This document shows positions 9,011-15,695 of a stretch of DNA of 64,000 nt, piece after piece. The position numbers were made by a program, and so were the translations under genes. The DNA lies in assembly GCF_021603645.1 (NCBI RefSeq), contig NZ_BQHJ01000003.1, forward strand, positions 248,001 to 312,000, given 5' to 3'. This stretch comes from Pseudomonas pseudonitroreducens (GTDB lineage Bacteria > Pseudomonadota > Gammaproteobacteria > Pseudomonadales > Pseudomonadaceae). Position 1 is the first letter of the stretch; each line of letters starts with the position of its first letter. Under the pieces are notes generated by a model that made no database searches, was not told the DNA's origin, and saw nothing but the letters and a program-made list of their open reading frames with translations.

Positions 9011-9255
9011 TCCGCGTGCAGTACTTCGCCCGCTACCGCGAAGCCCTCGGCCTGGATGGCGAGCAATTGAACTGGAGCGACTCCCTGAGCAGCCTCGACG
9101 ACCTGCGACGGCTGCTGCTGGAGCGCGGGGGCGCCTGGGGTGTGCTTGGCGAGCAGAACCTGATGTGCGCGCGCAACCAGGAGCTGTGCTCGCTGGACGA
9201 GCCCCTCGTCGATGGCGACGAGGTGGCGTTCTTCCCCACCGTCACTGGAGGCTGA
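9007..9255 (+). CDS. moaD: Molybdopterin synthase sulfur carrier MoaD
   Basis: 82 aa with a ubiquitin-like fold and the essential C-terminal Gly-Gly (FFPTVTGG), which is thiocarboxylated and donates sulfur to cPMP inside the MoaD-MoaE synthase. It overlaps the moaC stop by 4 bp, and moaE starts 4 bp after its own stop. Confidence 0.96.
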   Translation: MIRVQYFARYREALGLDGEQLNWSDSLSSLDDLRRLLLERGGAWGVLGEQNLMCARNQELCSLDEPLVDGDEVAFFPTVTGG

Positions 9256-9259
9256 GGCC

Positions 9260-9712
9260 ATGGCGATTCGCGTCCAGCCGGCGGCGTTCGATCCGGGCGC
9301 CGAGCTTAATGCGATGCACGCCGCCAATGTCGGCGTCGGCGCGGTGGTCGGCTTCGTCGGCTACGTGCGCGATTTCAATGATGGTCGTGAAGTCGGCGGC
9401 ATGTTTCTCGAACATTACGCCGGGATGACCGAGAAGGCGCTGGCGAAGATCGAGCTCGAAGCCAATCAGCGCTGGCCGCTGCTGCGCCTGGAAATTCTCC
9501 ACCGCATCGGTCGGCTGGAGCCGGGCGAGCCCATCGTCTTCGTCGGCGCCGCCAGTGCCCACCGCCAGGCGGCGTTCGATGCCTGCAACTTCGTCATGGA
9601 TTACCTCAAGACCCGCGCGCCATTCTGGAAGAAGGAAGACACCAGCGACGGCCCGCGCTGGGTCGAAGGCCGTTGCAGCGATCAGGCTGCTGCCGAGCGC
9701 TGGAAGAGCTGA
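9260..9712 (+). CDS. moaE: Molybdopterin synthase catalytic subunit MoaE
   Basis: 150 aa, normal length. It forms the heterotetramer with MoaD that converts cPMP to molybdopterin. Conserved parts are GAVVGFVGYVRDFNDG near the N-terminus, the HRIGRLEPGEPIVFVGAASAHR core and the active-site lysines of KTRAPFWKKED. Start 9260 is chosen by the family N-terminus (MAIRVQPAAFDPG) and by following moaD at 4 bp with GAGGCC upstream; an earlier ATG at 9212 lies inside moaD. Confidence 0.96.
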   Translation: MAIRVQPAAFDPGAELNAMHAANVGVGAVVGFVGYVRDFNDGREVGGMFLEHYAGMTEKALAKIELEANQRWPLLRLEILHRIGRLEPGEPIVFVGAASAHRQAAFDACNFVMDYLKTRAPFWKKEDTSDGPRWVEGRCSDQAAAERWKS

Positions 9713-9871
9713 GCCGGCTGGCAACGGCGCCACGGCTCTCGCAGAAGCAGCCGTCATGCAGCGGGAAATCCGCGCGTCTGGATGCGCTCTCGTCCCCCTG
9801 GCTGCGCGTCCCCCTGCATGGGCGAGGGGCACTGTGCCGGCTGACGCAGTTGTTTCACCCTGCAGCGAGCG

Positions 9872-9908
9872 GTCCCCTCTCCCTTTGGGAGAGGGCTAGG
9901 GTGAGGGC
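9872..9908. repeat. Dispersed hairpin repeat (CCCTCTCCC...GGGAGAGGG)
   Basis: CCCTCTCCC-ttt-GGGAGAGGG followed by CTAGGGTGAGGG, a common extragenic element in Pseudomonas and other proteobacteria. It sits between moaE and moaB and could act as a weak terminator. Confidence 0.6.
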
Positions 9909-10020
9909 TGATCCGAGCGCAGGACTATCTCGCAGGGCGCTCCTGCAGATTCACAGCGAATTTTCTGCTCTGCATGTCGCGGATAGGGTCCACTCCTACA
10001 CATTCGCACGGTGGATTACT

Positions 10021-10125
10021 GCCCCGCACGCGCCGGGGTAGTACCTCCTAGGAGGAATGGGCGGTAGGGGAGAAGGGGCGCAGGCTGGCGCCAGCCCTTT
10101 TTTGCTCCGAATCGGAGAGCCCCTC
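10021..10125 (+). promoter_or_regulatory. Structured, attenuator-like leader of moaB
   Basis: In order: CCCCG/CGGGG hairpin (10022-10037); perfect palindrome CCTCCTAGGAGG (10044-10055), which contains both anti-Shine-Dalgarno and Shine-Dalgarno sequence; GGCTGGCGCCAGCC followed by CTTTTTTG (10083-10104), a compact terminator; and CTCCG-aat-CGGAG (10105-10117), a hairpin that covers the moaB Shine-Dalgarno sequence. A terminator plus a ribosome-site hairpin directly before a cofactor gene suggests transcript-level control. I cannot assign it to a known riboswitch class. Confidence 0.5.
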
Positions 10126-10680
10126 ATGAGCCATCTCAGCACCCCGGAATTCCAACCGCTGGAGATCGCTGTCCTCACCGTCAGCGATACCCGCAGCCTG
10201 CACAACGATACCTCGGGCCAGGCCCTGGTCACCTCGCTGCAGCGCGCCGGCCACGCCCTCGCCGAGCGCCGTCTGGTGATCGACGACATCTACCAGATTC
10301 GCGCCGTCGTCTCCGCCTGGATCGCCGATCCCAAGGTCCAGGTCGGCCTGATCACCGGCGGCACCGGTTTCACCCTGCGCGACAACACTCCACAAGCCGT
10401 GGCGCCCTTGCTGGAACGCACCGTGGACGGCTTCGGCGAACTGTTCCGGCAGATTTCCCGCGAGGAAATCGGCACCTCGACCATCCAGTCCAGGGCCATC
10501 GCCGGCATCAGCAACGGCACGCTGATCTGCTGCCTGCCGGGCTCCACCGGCGCCTGTCTGACCGCCTGGGAAAAGATTCTCGTGCAGCAACTCGACAGTC
10601 GCACCAAGCCGTGCAATTTCGTCCCCCATCTCAAGCGCCTGCCCGAGCGCCCGGTGCTTGCCTGCGGTACCCGCTCGTGA
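10126..10680 (+). CDS. moaB: Molybdopterin adenylyltransferase-type protein MoaB
   Basis: 184 aa, MogA/MoaB family, which adenylates molybdopterin before metal insertion. It carries the MPT-binding motif TGGTGFTLRDNTPQA (about residues 80-95) and a start typical of Pseudomonas MoaB (PLEIAVLTVSDTRSLHNDTSG). Start 10126 has CGGAG 8 nt upstream. An in-frame ATG at 10057 sits only 1 nt after AGGAGG, too close for normal initiation, and adds a low-complexity 23-residue extension, so it was rejected. The stop overlaps the GTG start of moeA (GTGA). Confidence 0.93.
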   Translation: MSHLSTPEFQPLEIAVLTVSDTRSLHNDTSGQALVTSLQRAGHALAERRLVIDDIYQIRAVVSAWIADPKVQVGLITGGTGFTLRDNTPQAVAPLLERTVDGFGELFRQISREEIGTSTIQSRAIAGISNGTLICCLPGSTGACLTAWEKILVQQLDSRTKPCNFVPHLKRLPERPVLACGTRS

Positions 10681-11912
10681 GCGGCTGCGGCTGTTCCGGC
10701 TCCGGTCTGCGCCCGGTGGACGAGGCCATTGCCGCACTCATGGACTTCGTTCCCCCGGCGCCGCCAATCGTGCGCGTCGACCTGGAAAGTGCGCTGGGCC
10801 GCGTCCTCGCCGAGGACATTCACTCACCCATCGACCTGCCTCTGTGGGACAACAGTGCGATGGACGGTTATGCCCTGCGCTGCGCCGACACGGGCCCATC
10901 CGGCGCGCGACTGAAGCTTGCCGGGTACATCGCTGCTGGCGATGCCGCCGAGGTCGAGCTGCAGTCGGGGCAGGCCATGCGCATCTTCACCGGCGCACCT
11001 CTGCCGCCAGGCGCGGACAGCGTGATTGCCCAGGAAGACTGCGAGGCCGATGGCGACTGGTTGCAGGTTCCGGTCGTCGAGCACGGCAGCCACGTTCGCC
11101 GTCGCGGGGAAGAGCTTCGCGTTGGCGATGCGCTGCTTGGCGCCGGCAAGAAATTGCGCGCCCAGGACCTCGGCCTGCTGGCCAGCGTTGGCCTGGACCG
11201 GGTCCCGGTATACCGGCCGTTGCGCGTTTGCCTGCTCAGCAGTGGTGACGAATTGCGCGAGCCCGGTGAGCCACTGGCGCCGGGGCAGATCTACAACGCC
11301 AACCGCTTCAGCATCGCCAGCCTCCTGCGTGGCTGGGGCATCGAAGTGCATGACTATGGCGTGCTCGCCGACACCTTGGCGGCCAGCCGCGATGCGCTGA
11401 GCCTTGCTGCGGCCGAGTGGGACGTGCTGATCACCAGCGGAGGCGTCTCCGTGGGGGATCGGGACTACCTCAAGCAGGCAATCCGCGAACTGGGCGAGTT
11501 GCATCTGTGGAAGCTGAAAATGCAGCCGGGCAAGCCACTGGCCTTCGGCAGCATCGCCGGCAAGCCGTGGATCGGCCTGCCGGGTAACCCGGCCGCCGCG
11601 CTGGTCACTGCACTGGTGGTGGCGCGGCCATTCCTCTGGCGTGCCCAGGGGCGCAGCACGACCGATACCTTGCCGGTGATGTTGCCGGCGGGCTTCGATT
11701 GGCCCACGGCCAATCCGCGTCGCCAATACCTGCGCGCGCGACTGGAGCTGGATAGCACCGGTGTGGCACGCATCTGCCTGCATCCGCAACAGGGTTCGGC
11801 CATGTTGCGCGCGGCGAGCTGGGCCGATGGCCTGGCGGTAGTGGAGGCCGGGCGCATTCTGCACGCCGGCGAGCCGCTGCCATTCCTGTCTTTCAGCGAA
11901 CTCGGCGCCTGA
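10677..11912 (+). CDS. moeA: Molybdopterin molybdenumtransferase MoeA
   Basis: 411 aa from GTG 10677. It inserts molybdate into adenylated molybdopterin. Typical MoeA motifs: PVDEAIAALM near the N-terminus, LWDNSAMDGYALR (about residue 60), FTGAPLPPGADSVIAQED, TSGGVSVGDRDYLK (about 250) and PGKPLAFG...GLPGNPAAALV. The extreme N-terminus MSGCGCSGSG has two closely spaced cysteines. The GTG start overlaps the moaB stop by 4 bp. A perfect GC hairpin follows before ubiU, so ubiUVT may be read through or processed from the same transcript. Confidence 0.95.
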   Translation: MSGCGCSGSGLRPVDEAIAALMDFVPPAPPIVRVDLESALGRVLAEDIHSPIDLPLWDNSAMDGYALRCADTGPSGARLKLAGYIAAGDAAEVELQSGQAMRIFTGAPLPPGADSVIAQEDCEADGDWLQVPVVEHGSHVRRRGEELRVGDALLGAGKKLRAQDLGLLASVGLDRVPVYRPLRVCLLSSGDELREPGEPLAPGQIYNANRFSIASLLRGWGIEVHDYGVLADTLAASRDALSLAAAEWDVLITSGGVSVGDRDYLKQAIRELGELHLWKLKMQPGKPLAFGSIAGKPWIGLPGNPAAALVTALVVARPFLWRAQGRSTTDTLPVMLPAGFDWPTANPRRQYLRARLELDSTGVARICLHPQQGSAMLRAASWADGLAVVEAGRILHAGEPLPFLSFSELGA

Positions 11913-11922
11913 CGCCGTTCCC

Positions 11923-11946
11923 GGCCGCCGGCGGGGGCCGGCGGCC
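11923..11946 (+). other. Perfect GC-rich hairpin between moeA and ubiU
   Basis: GGCCGCCGGC-gggg-GCCGGCGGCC: 10-bp stem, 4-nt loop, no T-run. It starts 11 bp after the moeA stop and ends 21 bp before ubiU. Lacking a T-run, it more likely pauses or protects RNA ends than terminates. Confidence 0.6.
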
Positions 11947-11967
11947 TCCGCATTGCCCGGGGGAAGC

Positions 11968-12963
11968 ATGCAACTGGTCTGTCCGGCGGGAAGTCTGCCC
12001 GCCTTGAAATCGGCCCTGCGCGAAGGCGCCGACGCCATCTACGTCGGCTTTCGCGACGATACCAATGCCCGGCACTTCGCCGGCCTCAACCTCGACGATC
12101 GCCAACTGCGACAGGGCGTGGAGCTTATCCACAATGCCGGCAAGCAGATGTATGTGGCGGTCAACACCTACCCTGGTGCGGCCGGCTGGGCACGCTGGCA
12201 ACGCGCCGTGGACCACGCCGCCGACCTCGGCGTGGATGCACTGATCGCTGCTGACTGCGCGGTGCTTGGCTACGCTGCCAAGCGCCATCCGAACCTCGCG
12301 CTGCATCTTTCGGTACAGGGCTCGGCCACCAACGTGGCAGCGCTGGCGTTTTACCACGAGCGCTACGGTATCCGCCGCGCCGTACTGCCGCGTGTGCTCT
12401 CGCTGGCGCAGGTGCGCCAGGTGGCGGCAAACAGTCCGGTACCCATCGAAGTCTTCGCTTTCGGCAGCCTGTGCATCATGGCTGAGGGACGCTGCCACCT
12501 GTCGTCTTACGTTACCGGCGAGTCGCCCAACCTCTGCGGCGTCTGTTCGCCGGCCAAGGCGGTGCGCTGGAGCGAGGAGCCCGAAGGGCTGACCTCGCGC
12601 CTCAACGACGTGCTGATCGACCGTTACGCGCCGGACGAGCCGGCGGGCTACCCGACCCTGTGCAAGGGCCGCTTCGTGGTCAACGGCGAGCGCTTTCATG
12701 CCCTGGAAGAACCTACCAGCCTGAACACCATCGACCTGATCCCGCAGCTGGCGGAGATCGGCGTGGCGGCGGTGAAGATCGAGGGCCGGCAACGCAGCCC
12801 GGCCTACGTCGAGCAGGTCACCCGCGTCTGGCGCCAGGCGCTGGATGCGTGGCAGCGCGCGCCCGAGAACTACCGTGCGCTGACGCAGTGGCAGGACGCC
12901 CTGGACAAGCTTTCAGAAGGCCACCAGACAACCCTGGGCGCCTACCATCGTTCCTGGCAGTGA
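11968..12963 (+). CDS. ubiU: Oxygen-independent ubiquinone hydroxylation protein UbiU (U32 family)
   Basis: 331 aa peptidase-U32-family protein. It and UbiV form the complex that hydroxylates the ubiquinone ring without O2. Cysteines C169, C176, C193 and C232 (GSLCIMAEGRC, CGVC, TLCKGR) match the four [4Fe-4S] ligands reported for E. coli UbiU. Start 11968 (MQLVCPAGSL) follows GGGGGAA. Older annotations call this family protease, but it belongs here to ubiquinone synthesis. ubiV follows at 10 bp. Its place between the cofactor genes and nar fits supply of ubiquinol for anaerobic nitrate respiration. Confidence 0.94.
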   Translation: MQLVCPAGSLPALKSALREGADAIYVGFRDDTNARHFAGLNLDDRQLRQGVELIHNAGKQMYVAVNTYPGAAGWARWQRAVDHAADLGVDALIAADCAVLGYAAKRHPNLALHLSVQGSATNVAALAFYHERYGIRRAVLPRVLSLAQVRQVAANSPVPIEVFAFGSLCIMAEGRCHLSSYVTGESPNLCGVCSPAKAVRWSEEPEGLTSRLNDVLIDRYAPDEPAGYPTLCKGRFVVNGERFHALEEPTSLNTIDLIPQLAEIGVAAVKIEGRQRSPAYVEQVTRVWRQALDAWQRAPENYRALTQWQDALDKLSEGHQTTLGAYHRSWQ

Positions 12964-12973
12964 GGACCTCGTG

Positions 12974-13864
12974 ATGAAACTCAGCCTGGGACCGGTGCTG
13001 TTCTACTGGGACCGCCGGACACTCCTGGATTTTTATGCGCAGATGGCCGAGCAGCCGCTGGACACCATCTACATCGGTGAAACGGTCTGCTCCAAACGTC
13101 GCGCGCTGTCGCTGGACGATTGGCTGGGGCTGGGGCGCGAGCTGCAGCAGCAGAGTGGCGCGGAAATCGTCATTTCCGGCCTGGCGCTGATCGAGGCCGC
13201 TTCTGAGCTGTCGTCACTGCGCCGGCTGTGTGCGAACGGCGAGTTGCGGGTCGAGGCGAGCGACATGGGCGCGGTGCAGATTCTGAGCACCCTTGGCGTC
13301 GAGTTTGTCGGCGGCCCTGCGCTCAACGTCTACAACGGCCATACGCTGGCGGAGCTGCACGCCGCAGGTCTGCGCCGTTGGGTGCCGCCGGTGGAATGTT
13401 CGGGTGAGCAGATCCAGGCGGTGATCGAGCAGTTGCGCGAGTTGGGCGTCAGCGATGTGGAAACCGAGGTGTTCGCCTACGGCCATCTACCACTGGCGTA
13501 CTCGGCTCGCTGCTTCACCGCGCGGGCGGAGAACCGGCCCAAGGACGACTGCCAGTTCTGCTGCCTGAACTATCCGGAGGGTATGTCGATGTTCAGCCAG
13601 GAAGGTGTGCCGCTATTCACTCTCAATGGAATCCAGACGATGTCCGGCGAGGTCAGCAACCTGTTGGCGGACTATGCCGCGCTGCATGACTGTGGCGTCG
13701 ATCTGCTGCGTCTGAGCCCTCGCGCCGAGGGCATGGTGGAGGTAGTGCAGGCGTTCGACCGAGTGCGCCACGGAGCCACACCGCCGCTGGCAGTGGCGGG
13801 TTGCAACGGTTACTGGCACGGCCGACCGGGCATGTTGCGTAGTGATGAGGTGAGTCTGTGCTGA
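12974..13864 (+). CDS. ubiV: Oxygen-independent ubiquinone hydroxylation protein UbiV (U32 family)
   Basis: 296 aa partner of UbiU. Cysteines C39 (GETVCSKRR), C180 (YSARC), C193 and C197 (DDCQFCC) match the [4Fe-4S] ligands described for E. coli UbiV. ATG 12974 follows GAGGACC; a GTG sits immediately before it at 12971. It overlaps the ubiT start by 7 bp, so the three ubi genes form one tight unit. Confidence 0.94.
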   Translation: MKLSLGPVLFYWDRRTLLDFYAQMAEQPLDTIYIGETVCSKRRALSLDDWLGLGRELQQQSGAEIVISGLALIEAASELSSLRRLCANGELRVEASDMGAVQILSTLGVEFVGGPALNVYNGHTLAELHAAGLRRWVPPVECSGEQIQAVIEQLRELGVSDVETEVFAYGHLPLAYSARCFTARAENRPKDDCQFCCLNYPEGMSMFSQEGVPLFTLNGIQTMSGEVSNLLADYAALHDCGVDLLRLSPRAEGMVEVVQAFDRVRHGATPPLAVAGCNGYWHGRPGMLRSDEVSLC

Positions 13865-14331
13865 CTCTGCAAACCGGCGCCCTGCGCGCCGCCGACCGCC
13901 TGTTGCCGCTGGCTGTGCATATTCCCTCCAGGCTGCAACGCATGGTGTTGCAGCGTGCCGCCAACCGGTTGTTCGCCGATGCGCTGGCCGATGGTGCCTT
14001 CGATATCCTCGAAGGGCATTGGCTGCGCCTGGAGGTGAGCGATCTCGGCCTGGCCTGGAGCTTCACCCATGACCGCAATGGTCTGCGTTTTGCCGAGGCT
14101 TGTGCGCCAAGCGTGACCATCCGCGGTAGCTGGCGCGACTTCCTGCTGTTGGCAGGGCGACAGGAAGACCCGGATACGCTGTTCTTCCGTCGTCGCCTGG
14201 TGATCGAGGGGGATACCGAACTGGGCCTGGCCGTGAAGAACCTGATCGACAGCCTCGATCCGGACAGCCTGCCTCCTTGGCTGTGGAGCGCCATGCGCCG
14301 TGCCAGCCAGGTGGTGCAGGAGAACGCCTGA
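13858..14331 (+). CDS. ubiT: Ubiquinone accessory lipid-carrier protein UbiT (SCP2 domain)
   Basis: 157 aa with an SCP2 sterol-carrier fold (about residues 35-130: NRLFADALADGAFDILEG... and FLLLAGRQEDPDTLFFRRRLVIEGDTELGLAVKNLID). UbiT binds the hydrophobic quinone precursors for UbiU/UbiV under anoxia. GTG start at 13858, inside the last codons of ubiV. Convergent with the DGC-domain gene; an inverted repeat lies between the stops. Confidence 0.92.
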   Translation: MLTLQTGALRAADRLLPLAVHIPSRLQRMVLQRAANRLFADALADGAFDILEGHWLRLEVSDLGLAWSFTHDRNGLRFAEACAPSVTIRGSWRDFLLLAGRQEDPDTLFFRRRLVIEGDTELGLAVKNLIDSLDPDSLPPWLWSAMRRASQVVQENA

Positions 14332-14340
14332 CCGGCATTT

Positions 14341-14422
14341 CGTAGGATGGGTGGAGCTTGCGATACCCATGCTGTCCTGGCACGCCAATCGATGGGTATC
14401 GCTTCGCTCCACCCATCCTACG
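14341..14422. repeat. Inverted pair of a second dispersed repeat (CGTAGGATGGGTGGAGC)
   Basis: CGTAGGATGGGTGGAGC...GCGATACCCAT, then an inverted copy ATGGGTATCGC...GCTCCACCCATCCTACG about 25 bp away. The long hairpin sits between convergent genes and could terminate both. Single copies of the same family lie at 30789 and 48897. Confidence 0.85.
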
Positions 14423-14457
14423 TCGGTGTCTGTTCTTTCGCCTTGTGCAGTGGTGGT

Positions 14458-14826
14458 TCAGGCCGGGGTGCGCACGAGGAACTGCAGCTCCTCGTAGAGC
14501 ATCTCGAAGTCCTGAACGGGTGCATCCTGACCGTAGCGCTTCTTCAGCCCATATTCGGTCAGGGTGATCTCGTGCTCGGCCTTCACCCCGTGGCGCGCCA
14601 GGCAGTTCTGCACGCAGTGCAGGTGGCAGCCGTCCACGGCGATGATCGGCCGGCCGGAGCAGGCCTTCTTTACCAGCGCCGGTACGTCGCCGCCCACTCC
14701 TGCGATGCAGGACATTTCCGCCAGGCCGTCACGATCCAGACGCAGGGCTAGGTCGTTGGCCAACTGCGCGAGGTTGGAGCAGCCGGAGCAGGAATAGACG
14801 AGGGGCAGGTGTGGCGAGGGCGACAT
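14458..14826 (-). CDS. DGC-domain putative zinc-binding protein
   Basis: 122 aa, COG4273/DGC-type small protein with spaced cysteines: YSCSGCSN near the N-terminus, SCIAGVGGD, KKACSGRP, VDGCHLHC and NCLARHG. This pattern marks a probable metal-binding protein of unknown job. It faces ubiT and is followed on the same strand by narL and narX. From memory, P. aeruginosa has the same gene next to narL. An Anr/FNR-like box about 55-65 bp upstream suggests expression without oxygen. A role in metal delivery for Nar maturation is only a guess. Confidence 0.85.
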   Translation of the reverse strand: MSPSPHLPLVYSCSGCSNLAQLANDLALRLDRDGLAEMSCIAGVGGDVPALVKKACSGRPIIAVDGCHLHCVQNCLARHGVKAEHEITLTEYGLKKRYGQDAPVQDFEMLYEELQFLVRTPA

Positions 14827-14879
14827 GGGGGCCTCCAGGGTGAGTCCCGCAGTTTCCTGCCGCCATGGGCTGGCGCGAC

Positions 14880-14893
14880 ATGATCTGAATCAA
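14880..14893 (-). promoter_or_regulatory. Anr/FNR-type box before the DGC-domain gene
   Basis: ATGATCTGAATCAA matches TTGATNNNNATCAA at 9 of 10 fixed positions. Its centre is about 60 bp upstream of the DGC gene's start codon, suitable for a class II Anr promoter. Confidence 0.6.
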
Positions 14894-14951
14894 GTCGATG
14901 ATTGGACTATGACCATTGAGGTAGGTCGGGTTGGGCTTTCGCAGGACCAAA

Positions 14952-15021
14952 GGGGGACGCCCAGTCCTTGCTCGCGAGCAATTTTCGCTGTGGGGCATTC
15001 GCGAGCAAGCTCGCTCCTGCA
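14952..15021. repeat. REP pair with variant insertion-bearing left arm
   Basis: Left arm GGGGGACGCCCAGTCCTTGC then TCGCGAGCA, the same insertion variant as at 8341 and 49031. The right arm is a normal REP with the minor change CTCCTGCAG. Lies between the DGC gene and the narL stop. Confidence 0.75.
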
Positions 15022-15041
15022 GGGCGAGTTCGGCGTAGTGA

Positions 15042-15695
15042 TCAGACCAGGTGGTTCTCCACCGCCCACACCGCCGCTTCTACGCGTGAGCGCATGCCTA
15101 GCTTGTGCAGCACGCGCTTCACATGGACCTTCACCGTGCCTTCGGTGATGTCGAGTTTGCGCGCGATCATCTTGTTGCTGTAGCCGTGGGCGAGCTGGCG
15201 GAGAATCTGCCGTTCGCGATCGGTGAGTTCCTCGATCCCCTTGGGGCGGTCATCGCCACGCAACGCCTGGGCCAGAACCTGGGTCAGCTGCGGGCTGATG
15301 GTCAACTGGCCGGTGGCGGCCTGGCGGATGTGCTCCAGCAGGCGCTCGGGGTCCATGTCCTTGAGCAGGTAGCCGTCGGCGCCGGCGCGCAGCACATTGA
15401 TCACGTCGTTGCGGTCATCGGAGACGGTAAACACGACGATGCGCGCGTCCTCGCCGTTCTCGCGCATGGCGCGCAGGGTGTCGAGGCCGGTCATGCCCTT
15501 CATGTTGAGGTCCAGCAGGATCATGTCCGGCTGCAGTTCCGCAGCCATGCGCAGCGCTTCCTCGCCGCTGCCGGCTTCGCCCACGACTTCCAGGCCGTCC
15601 TCGAACTCGAGCAGTTGGACCACGCCCTTGCGCATCATCGGATGGTCGTCGACGAGCAGGATGCGTGCGCGGTCATCGGTGGGGGTGGCCGTCAT
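15042..15695 (-). CDS. narL: Nitrate response regulator NarL
   Basis: 217 aa response regulator. Receiver domain residues 10-125 with the acidic pair in LLVDDHP and phospho-acceptor D62 (ILLDLNMKGMTG). A LuxR-type HTH at about 150-215 (LTDRERQILRQLAHGYSNKMIARKLDITEGTVKVHVKR, split here by domain) binds TACYNMT heptamers. The start is 4 bp inside the narX stop (ATGA), GGAGA upstream. It should activate narK1K2GHJI in response to nitrate. Confidence 0.96.
   Translation of the reverse strand: MTATPTDDRARILLVDDHPMMRKGVVQLLEFEDGLEVVGEAGSGEEALRMAAELQPDMILLDLNMKGMTGLDTLRAMRENGEDARIVVFTVSDDRNDVINVLRAGADGYLLKDMDPERLLEHIRQAATGQLTISPQLTQVLAQALRGDDRPKGIEELTDRERQILRQLAHGYSNKMIARKLDITEGTVKVHVKRVLHKLGMRSRVEAAVWAVENHLV

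Larger units (their letters stand above)
9713..10125. other. moaE-moaB intergenic region with repeat and structured moaB leader
   Basis: 413 bp. The left part (9713-9870) shows nothing clear. A dispersed GC-rich hairpin repeat sits at 9872-9908, and 9915-10010 looks like decayed repeat sequence. From about 10021 there is a dense run of hairpins leading into moaB (separate entry). No gene was found. Confidence 0.6.

Noticed and set aside
10057-10125. Upstream ATG start for moaB with AGGAGG
   Set aside because: The Shine-Dalgarno is only 1 nt from the ATG and the added 23 residues are not family-like; 10126 has proper spacing.
11968-13864. Paired U32 genes as collagenase-like proteases
   Set aside because: The cysteine positions and the following SCP2 gene match UbiU/UbiV/UbiT rather than secreted peptidases.
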